The notes below the pieces were generated by a model. It did not search any database. It saw only the letters and a list, made by a program, of their open reading frames with translations, and was not told where the DNA came from. This document shows positions 57,104-64,000 of a stretch of 64,000 bases of DNA, in pieces. Position 1 is the stretch's first letter; each line of letters starts with the position of its first letter. The stretch is from Semisulcospira habei. Lineage: Eukaryota; Mollusca; Gastropoda; Semisulcospiridae. Both the position numbers and the translations under genes were made by a program. The DNA lies in NCBI GenBank assembly GCA_036245525.1, contig BTPG01000004.1, positions 231,554,004 through 231,618,003 of the forward strand. Direction: 5' to 3'.

Positions 57104-59730
57104 TGTATGTATGTGTGTGTGCGTGTCTGTGTGGTGTGGTGTGGTGTGGTGTGGTGTGGTGTGTTTGTGTGTGTGTGGGTACGTACGTATGTAAAAGTAC
57201 ATTTTTGGCTCACGTGTGAAGCAAAAGTGAGTCTATGTTTTAGGCCAGTGGTCGTCCCGTCCGTCCGTCGTAAACTTTAACGTTGGCATTTTCTCGGAGA
57301 CTTTTCAAGCCATATTCTTCAAACTTGGCCCAAAGATACCTTGTGGCGAGGCCTTTCTAAATATACCAATTTGAGTGACCTCTCACAAAGGTCAAGATCA
57401 CAGGGGCTCAGGAAATAGGTCCAAAATAGCTATATTTTGACATTTATTTTCTTCATTCGGCCCCTGGAAACAAGGTCTATCGCATTGCCCCTCCCCCCCC
57501 CCCCTCACCCCTGCACTCCCCGCTGTTTGATTTTTCAACCCCAGAAAGCAAGGTCTGTCGCTCCCCCCCTCTTTCCTCCCCCCCCCCCCCCCCAGCCCCT
57601 GCCCCAGATTTGAATTTTGCGGCCCCCTGGAAGCAAGGTCTGTCGACTACCCCCCCCCCCCTCTCCCTGTTGTTATATTATTTGACCTCTGGAAGTAAGG
57701 TCTGTCTGCCCCCCCCCCCCACCCCACCCCTCTCCGTTGTTATATTATTTGGCCTCTGGAAGTAAGGTCTGTCCCCGCCCCCCCCCCCCCCCCCTTATCG
57801 GGTTGTTTGAATTTTGCGGTCCCTGGAAGCAAGGATGGTCAAATAACCCCCCCCCCCCTCCTCCCCTTTGTTTGATTCTTCTGCCCCTGGAAGCAAGGTG
57901 TGACGCCCCCCACATTATTGTTTGATTACAATGTCTGACAACACCCCCACCCACCCCACCCCACCCCATTTGATTTTGCGGCCAATGGAATCAAGGTCTG
58001 ACGACCACTAGTACCACCCACCCCCCTGTTGTCTGATCTATCAGCCCCTGGAAGCAAGAGCCTGATGCCTACCCCCCGTTTTCCTAAACCCTGGAAGCAA
58101 TTCATGTTCCCAAACAAGAAGTTTGCCCCCCCCCCCCCCCTCCCCTGGAGTAAGGTGTGATCCGACCCTGTGATGTGTTCTTAGAACATTTCGGCAGTAT
58201 TTCTGATTGTGTCTTAACCCATTTCGCCCGGGTCCCTGAAGCAGGAGATGGACTGACCATGATAATTCAAGGGTACTGTCAGATTAGCTTGGTGCCTTCA
58301 GTGTTATTTTGCATGATCCAGCTACACTGGCTGCATCTGAGGTGGCATTCTGCTGTAATTGTCATTAAGGATGTCTCTGGTGTCTATTCTGAGCCAAACA
58401 CAACCACTTTTACACTGCGTAAAGCTCATTTGAGTGCATTGTAATGGGACCGGCAGTCGTGGCTACCAGTACAGGCTTTTACAGGAGTGTTGACAGGTTT
58501 GGCACACACATGCCTGCTGCATTTGCAACATGAGTTGAGGTCTTCTGAGACTCTGACACGTGTGTTTTATATAAAAATGAACTGTACATAACCATTTTTC
58601 CCTGCTACCTCCTAAATAAGCACTCCAGACACTTGTTTGGGTATGCAGTGTGTCCCGCGTAGCATAGTTTTGGCTGTTTTGTGTAGTCTTTTGTCTGTGG
58701 GTTAGTTCAGTAGACTTAATGTTTAAATTGCCACAGCTGTTTCATGACCCCTGTTGACTGTGGAAAAGATTGCAAGCAGCATAGGGCATGGTAGCTGGTT
58801 ACAGGCCTCTCTCTTCCTGCTTGTTGACAACAGGGTCAACGAGGATGCCTGAGCATTGTCTTTTTGGCTGCCCTGAGATACACAAGGAAATGGCCTTGGG
58901 TCTGAAAGCTCATTTTTCATCAATGTCAGTGTCATGGTAACCTTTTTCAGTTGTCCAGCCCACCAGAAGTCAGTTTGATTCTATTGCATGTGTGTGTAAA
59001 CTTGGAAAAACAGAAAAAGTAGGGGGGTAGGGGGGGGGGGGGGTAGTGGAAAAATATGGAAAAAAAAAAAACCTTTCATGTGTCTGTGTCTCAAATCCAA
59101 CATTTCTAAAGATCAGATATATTACTTGATGTACATGCCAATTTTGGAGGCATTCTGACCATATATAGTCTGTTTTTCATGGCATCAACAGCATTGTGAA
59201 CGCCACAAGAACGCGCTTCACATAATGGGCCATAACATAAAGATGCAGCAACATTCAATGGTGTCGCTTTGGGTTTGACTTAGCTAGTGTCTAAGGGTTG
59301 CACTGATGGCAGATTGAATGGTGTTCAGGTGGGAGAGTCTGTCTTTCAGGTCAGGCAGTAAGAGGACCGGTGTTTTTAAAAATAATTTTTGTCTTGTTTG
59401 AAAATTTGTAGTAGGGCTGAATGTTGGAATTTGCTGGAAATTTCTGGTTAGCTGAGAGGAGACATGTTCGGTGCTTTGATTCATACCATCCTGAGCTTAT
59501 ACAGTGGACAATTGTGGGCCTATGTTGAGTTGCCGTTGACGTAATGATTTGAGGGGCACGCTGATTTCAGCGGTGATTGGGTGTGGGGTTGGTAAGGAAT
59601 CAGGTTCAGAGCCAAGAAATGAGACTGTCAATGTGCTGTTCTTTTGGTTATTTTGTGCATGGCAAATGTGCAGCTGGTGGGCGCTGCTCTTTAGGGGTTT
59701 GAAATATTAGGGGATGCCTGGGACTGACTA
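57104..59730. repeat. Duplicated segment, copy 2 (empty site)
   Basis: It is near-identical to copy 1 without the Penelope, and contains the 46-bp site 59168-59213. Its right edge (gactgacta, 59730) falls inside the first codons of the zinc-finger frame. The C-rich minisatellite and the half MITE (58217-58300) are repeated here. Confidence 0.85.
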
Positions 59731-61690
59731 CATGGACTGTGACACTAAACATGACATCAAGTTAGAGTCTAACTCTGTGTTTGGTGTTATCAGTGACATG
59801 GACTGTGACTTGGGGGTATCTGTGGGTCTTGACGGTAGAACTTTGTCAACAGAACAAAAACCCTTGACCACAGAAAGTCCCAGTGCTGAAGAGAGTCAGA
59901 TGCCATTTGTATGTGGGTTGTGTGATGCATGTTTCCAGTTGTCCAGTCAGTTGATGCAACACATGTCTACTCACACAGGGCAGAAGCCTGACACTGTTAC
60001 CACAGAGCAGAAGACAACTACAGCTGACGGTGCATGTATTGATGTACAGACATCAGCATATACACCGAGTGGGAGAACATGGTTTTGTAGGCACTGTAAG
60101 GCAACTTTCCACAAGCCACATACATGTACAGAAGATGGTTTAAGCTGCTCTCGCACAAGCCAGAAGCCACACAGGTGTACAGAATGTAGTGCTACCTTTG
60201 CTTTATCTGGTATCTTGAAAACACACATGCTGACACACACAGGTCAGAAGCCACACAAGTGTACTGAATGTAGTGCTAGTTTCGCTGAATATGGCATCTT
60301 GAAAACACACATGCTGACACACACAGGCCAGAAGCCACACATGTGTACAGAATGTAGTGCTAGTTTCACTCGATCTGGCACCTTGAAAACACACATGCTA
60401 AAACATACAGGCCAGAAGCCACATAAGTGTACAGAATGCAGTGCTAGTTTCACTAAAAAAAGTAACTTGAAAACACACATGCTGAGACACACGGGCCAGA
60501 AGCCACATAAGTGTACAGAATGTAGTGCTAGTTACACTCAATCTGGTAACTTGAAAACACACATGCTGAAACACACAGGTCAAAAGCCACACAAGTGTAC
60601 AGAATGCAGTGCTAGTTTCACTAGCTTGGGTTCTTTAAAATCGCACATGCTGACACACACAGGTCAGAAACCACATAAGTGTACAGAGTGTTGTGCAAGT
60701 TTCACTCGATCTGGCACCTTGAAAACACACATGCTGAAACACACAGGCCAGAAGCCACATAAGTGTACAGAATGTAGTGCTAGTTTTACAAGTTCTGGTA
60801 GCTTGAAAAGCCACATGCTGAAACACACAGGCCAAAAGCCACATAAGTGTACAGAATGTAGTGCTTGTTTCGCTCACTCTGCTGGCTTGAAAAGCCACAT
60901 GTTGAGACACACAGGTCAGAAACCACATAAGTGTACAGAGTGTTGTGCAAGTTTCGCTCGCTCTTCTTCCTTGAAAACACACAAGCTGCAACACACAGGC
61001 CAGAAGCCACATAAGTGTACAGAATGTAGTGCTAGTTTCACTCAATCTCACAACTTGAAAACACACATGCTGAGCAGACACACGGACGAGAAGCCACATA
61101 AGTGTACAGAATGTAGTGCTAGTTTCGCTCAATCTGGTTTCTTGAAAACACACATGCTGAAACACACAGGCCAGAAGCCACATAAGTGTACAGAATGTAG
61201 TGCTTGTTTTGCTCACTCTAGTAGCTTGAAAAGCCACATGTTGAGACACATAGGTCAGAAACCACATAAGTGTACAGAGTGTAGTGCAAGTTTCACTCGC
61301 TCATCTTATTTGAAAACGCACAAGCTGCAACACACAGGCCAGAAGCCACATAAGTGTACAGAATGTAGTGCTAGTTTTACTGAATCTAGCAACTTGAAAA
61401 CACACATGCTGAGAAGACACACGGACCAGAAGCCACATAAGTGTACAGAATGTAGTGCTAGTTTCGCTCGATCTGGTTTCTTGAAAAATCACATGCAGAA
61501 ACACACAGGCCAGAAGCCACATAAGTGTACAGAATGTAGTGCTAGTTTCACTCAATCTGGTCACTTGAAAAGACACATGCTGATACACACAGGCCAGAAG
61601 CCACACAAGTGTACAGAATGTAGTGCTAGTTTTACTCGTTTAGATACCTTAAAAAAACATGTTGATACACACAAGCCAGAAAACATATAA
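59714..61690 (+). CDS. C2H2 zinc-finger protein (18 regular fingers)
   Basis: This is a 658-residue frame. The first ATG (59714) gives MPGTDY from the duplicated segment. ATG 59732 (MDCDTKHDIKLESNSV) starts at the family's own repeat and is an equally good start. Residues about 65-90 hold an isolated finger (FVCGLCDACFQLSSQLMQH) and about 125-145 a degenerate one. From about residue 155, 18 fingers of the form HKCTECSASFTxSxxLKTHM follow, with linkers T(G)QKP. A nuclear DNA-binding role is expected. Specificity residues differ between fingers. It ends KHVDTHKPENI. Just after, another frame carries one more finger (TYKCTECSGSFSYSSALKTH), so a small indel near 61655 may have shortened it. Confidence 0.85.
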   Translation: MPGTDYMDCDTKHDIKLESNSVFGVISDMDCDLGVSVGLDGRTLSTEQKPLTTESPSAEESQMPFVCGLCDACFQLSSQLMQHMSTHTGQKPDTVTTEQKTTTADGACIDVQTSAYTPSGRTWFCRHCKATFHKPHTCTEDGLSCSRTSQKPHRCTECSATFALSGILKTHMLTHTGQKPHKCTECSASFAEYGILKTHMLTHTGQKPHMCTECSASFTRSGTLKTHMLKHTGQKPHKCTECSASFTKKSNLKTHMLRHTGQKPHKCTECSASYTQSGNLKTHMLKHTGQKPHKCTECSASFTSLGSLKSHMLTHTGQKPHKCTECCASFTRSGTLKTHMLKHTGQKPHKCTECSASFTSSGSLKSHMLKHTGQKPHKCTECSACFAHSAGLKSHMLRHTGQKPHKCTECCASFARSSSLKTHKLQHTGQKPHKCTECSASFTQSHNLKTHMLSRHTDEKPHKCTECSASFAQSGFLKTHMLKHTGQKPHKCTECSACFAHSSSLKSHMLRHIGQKPHKCTECSASFTRSSYLKTHKLQHTGQKPHKCTECSASFTESSNLKTHMLRRHTDQKPHKCTECSASFARSGFLKNHMQKHTGQKPHKCTECSASFTQSGHLKRHMLIHTGQKPHKCTECSASFTRLDTLKKHVDTHKPENI

Positions 61691-62027
61691 GTGTACAGAA
61701 TGTAGTGGTAGTTTCTCGTACTCTAGTGCCTTGAAAACACACCGGCCAGAAACCACGGACAACATTACTGGTGAAAACACAGACAACACTGCCGGTGTGG
61801 AGAGAGATGGTCCTGTCCAAAACCCACAAGTCAAACTGGAGCCAGCTTTCACGGTCGAACTCGGTGTCCGGCTAGAACTTGGGACCAGGAAAGAGTCTGG
61901 GGTTAATGTGGAACCTGATATCAAGCTACCATCAATCTCTGTGCCCAGTGTTTACAGTGACATGAACTGTGAAACAAAACATGACATCGAGGTAGAGTCT
62001 GTGTGCCCAATGTTTGCAGTGTCATGA
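61659..62027 (+). pseudogene. Out-of-frame finger and N-terminal region of second zinc-finger copy
   Basis: The frame reads a last finger without its final His (YKCTECSGSFSYSSALKTHR). It then has an acidic stretch (VERDGPVQNPQVKLEPAFTV, SGVNVEPDIKLPSISVPSVY) and enters the 22-residue repeats. It links finger gene 1 to the repeat array of copy 2. Confidence 0.5.
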
Positions 62028-62925
62028 ACTGTGACACTAAACATAACATCAAACTAGAGTCTAACTCTGTGCCCAGTGTTTATAGTGACATGGACTATGA
62101 CACTAAACATGACATCAAGCTAGAGTCTAACTCTGTGCCCAGTGTTTACAGTGACATGGACTGTGGCACTGAACATGACATCAAGCTAGAGTCTAACTCT
62201 GTGCTCGGTGTTTACAGTGACATGGACTGTTACACTAAACATGACATCAAGCTAGAGTCTAACTCTGGTGTTTACAGTGACATGGACTGTGACACTAAAC
62301 ATGACATCACGCTAGAGTTTAACTCTGGTGTTTACAGTGACATGGACTGTGACACTAAACATGACATCAAGCTAGAGTTTAACTCTGGTGTTTACAGTGA
62401 CATGGACTGTGACACTAAACATGACATCAAGCTAGAGTTTAACTCTATGTGGTGTTTACAGTGACATGGACTGTGACATTTTTTAGAGTCCAACTCTGTG
62501 TCTTGTGTTATCTGTGACACTAAACATAACATCAAGCTAGAGTCTCACTCTGCGCCCAGTGTTTACAGTGACATGGACTGTGACACTAAACATGACATCA
62601 AGCTAGAGTCTAACTCTGTGTCTGGTGTTATCAGTGACGTAAACTGTGACACTAAACATGGCATTAAGCTGCAGTCCAACTCTTGTGTCTGGTGTTATCA
62701 GTGACATGAACTGTGATACTAAACATGACATGAAGCTAGAGTCTAACTCTGTGTCTGGTGTTATCAGTGACGTGAACTGTGACACTAAACATGACATCAA
62801 GCTAGAGTCTAACTCTGTGTCTGGTGTTATCAGTGACATGGACTGTGACACTAAACATGACATCAAGCTAGAGTCTAACTCTGTGTCTGGTGTTATCAGT
62901 GACGTGAACTGTGACTTGGGGGTAT
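61950..62925 (+). repeat. Coding minisatellite, 60-66 bp units
   Basis: About 14 units encode SDMDCDTKHDIKLESNSV plus PSVY or SGVI. Units are 66 bp, or 60 bp in the stretch 62260-62450. Most keep the same frame, with shifts near 62025, 62480 and 62690. One such unit precedes the fingers of copy 1 (59732-59800), so the array belongs to this gene family's N-terminus. Confidence 0.75.
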
Positions 62926-63254
62926 CTGTGGATCTTGACGGTAGAACTTTGTCAACAGAAGGAAAACCCTTGACCACAGAAAGTCCCAGTGCTGAATAGA
63001 GTCAGATGCCATTTGTATGTGGGTTGTGTGATGTGTGTTTCCAGTTGTCCAGTCAGTTGATGCAACACATGTCTAATCACACAGGGCAGAAGCCTGACAC
63101 TGTTACCACAGAGCAGAAGACTACAGCTGACGGTGCATGTATTGATGTACAGACATCAGCAGATACACTAAGTGGGAGAACATGGTTTTGTAGGCACTGT
63201 AACTGTAAGACAACTTTTCAGAAGCCACATACATGTACAGAAGATAGAAGATAG
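62646..63254 (+). pseudogene. Truncated second zinc-finger gene
   Basis: Repeats run into LGVSVDLDGRTLSTE and KPLTTESPSAE, as in copy 1. A TAG (62997-62999) stands where copy 1 has GAG. After it the frame continues QMPFVCGLCDVCFQLSSQL, then RTWFCRHCNCKTTFQKPH, and ends CTEDRR at 63254. The finger array itself is missing. Confidence 0.75.
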
Positions 63255-64000
63255 TACATTTTTGGGGTAGTTTGAATACATTTTCACAGCCTCCTAAGGT
63301 AACAACCATAGATAATTGGGTATCATTGGAAAGAGCATTAAAAGTACTTTTCAAAACTGCATGTGTTTCTGCATCAGTTTAGTGGGAAGTCGAACCAATT
63401 TGATTATTATGCAACAGAACAAACATGGCGGAGCAAAAAATAAAAACATGGTTTTGGTAGCAACTTTGTAAGCACATGCAACGAAAAACCCAGATTTATT
63501 CGCTAACATTGCAGGAAAATGTATTCCACAAGCAAATAAATCGCACAAGAGAACTGTCTCTTCTTGAATCACAATATTATGAGCTGAATATCACTGTTGA
63601 AACCGCGCTCATGAGGATCGAATAAGCTCATCGTAGGAGATGATCCAAGGCACATTGTCAGCTACTTTGGCCTTGTTCCAACACCATCCGACAAGGGCAG
63701 TCACTTTCAAATAACTTACAAATGGTTGGTGAATCATAGTGGTTGCTTCCCTTAGACTCATAGTTGTGCTTCAGGCGATTTTTGTACAAACGCAACGCTA
63801 GAACACTAGTGACTCGTCTATAGATGGCATCGAGCACAACGCTATAACGTAAGTGTTTCGATGGCTAAGGGTTTGTTTGGGCTAGCACTAAAGCGGGAGT
63901 GATATGTAGGGAAAGAGTTAAAGGGCAGCTATCTAGTAAAATGGTGGTCCCAGCGATGGGTTGCTTACCATTTTGGCATGGGGCTTCCTGTTGATGCAAT
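63255..64000. other. No gene seen
   Basis: Short frames only. agggaaagagttaaagggc at about 63909 resembles a TTAA/CCCTTT end, but no partner lies within the window. Confidence 0.3.

Noticed and set aside
60203..61829. Long minus-strand frames opposite the zinc-finger gene
   Set aside because: They are antisense shadows of the regular 84-bp finger repeat, with no independent motifs.

Overview
The window is eukaryotic and intron- and repeat-rich, and it contains no bacterial gene organisation. It carries animal-type transposable elements: Penelope with a GIY-YIG endonuclease, DIRS, CR1-, I-, L2- and RTE-like LINEs, a Gmr1-like Gypsy, a hAT-like element, and piggyBac-type MITEs. It also has a C2H2 zinc-finger gene and long AC, GA and C runs. 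Diverged blocks built on 'tttggcacaaaggtagctgatgataagacc' style text (about 21.6-22.1, 51.5-51.7, 56.5-57.0 and 57.2-57.4 kb) resemble repeats I associate with mollusc genomes. My best guess is a marine mollusc, probably a gastropod, but that is inference. The 500 Ns at 43589-44088 mark a scaffold gap.

Layout. 1-1.5 kb holds a palindromic module and a TTAA-flanked hairpin MITE. 1474-15119 is one DIRS-like element split by a nest of insertions: a hAT-like element (1960-10444) inside the DIRS, a CR1 fragment inside that, an I-like LINE inside the CR1, and a Penelope-related foldback inside the LINE. Several levels are bounded by target-site duplications (TSDs) that I can read. 15.1-24 kb is a field of small elements: a DIRS-terminus foldback, hairpin MITEs, an L2-like RT remnant, and a two-ORF element I do not recognise ('element X', 17.6-18.7 kb) that is itself interrupted by a 341-bp Penelope foldback. 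24.0-24.9 kb is a second CR1 fragment. 24.9-29.9 kb is AT-rich. It contains exon-like coding remnants on the minus strand and a striking array of about 14 copies of a 20-bp motif spaced 165-215 bp apart. 29906-41244 is a Penelope complex (13-bp TSD): a full-length minus-strand copy joined head-to-head to an internally deleted plus-strand copy. The long copy is itself split by a 5-kb LINE insertion with an inverted 5' part, and removing that insertion restores the Penelope reading frame.

41.2-44.1 kb is mostly unique, with one possible small spliced gene. 44.1-50.0 kb carries a LINE 3' end, a DIRS terminus and a coding-intact Gmr1-like Gypsy with integrase upstream of RT and a SCAN-like Gag. 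51.4-59.7 kb contains two near-identical copies of a 2.6-kb segment. One copy carries a truncated Penelope and the other is the empty site, so this is either a recent duplication or uncollapsed haplotypes. 59.7-63.25 kb holds a zinc-finger gene (18 regular fingers) whose 5' end sits on the duplication junction. It is followed by a coding minisatellite and a truncated second copy of the same gene family.

The coding content is therefore almost entirely mobile-element machinery. The only plausible host genes are the zinc-finger pair, a possible two-exon ORF near 42.5 kb, and the exon remnants at 25-29.6 kb, which may themselves be transposase-derived.
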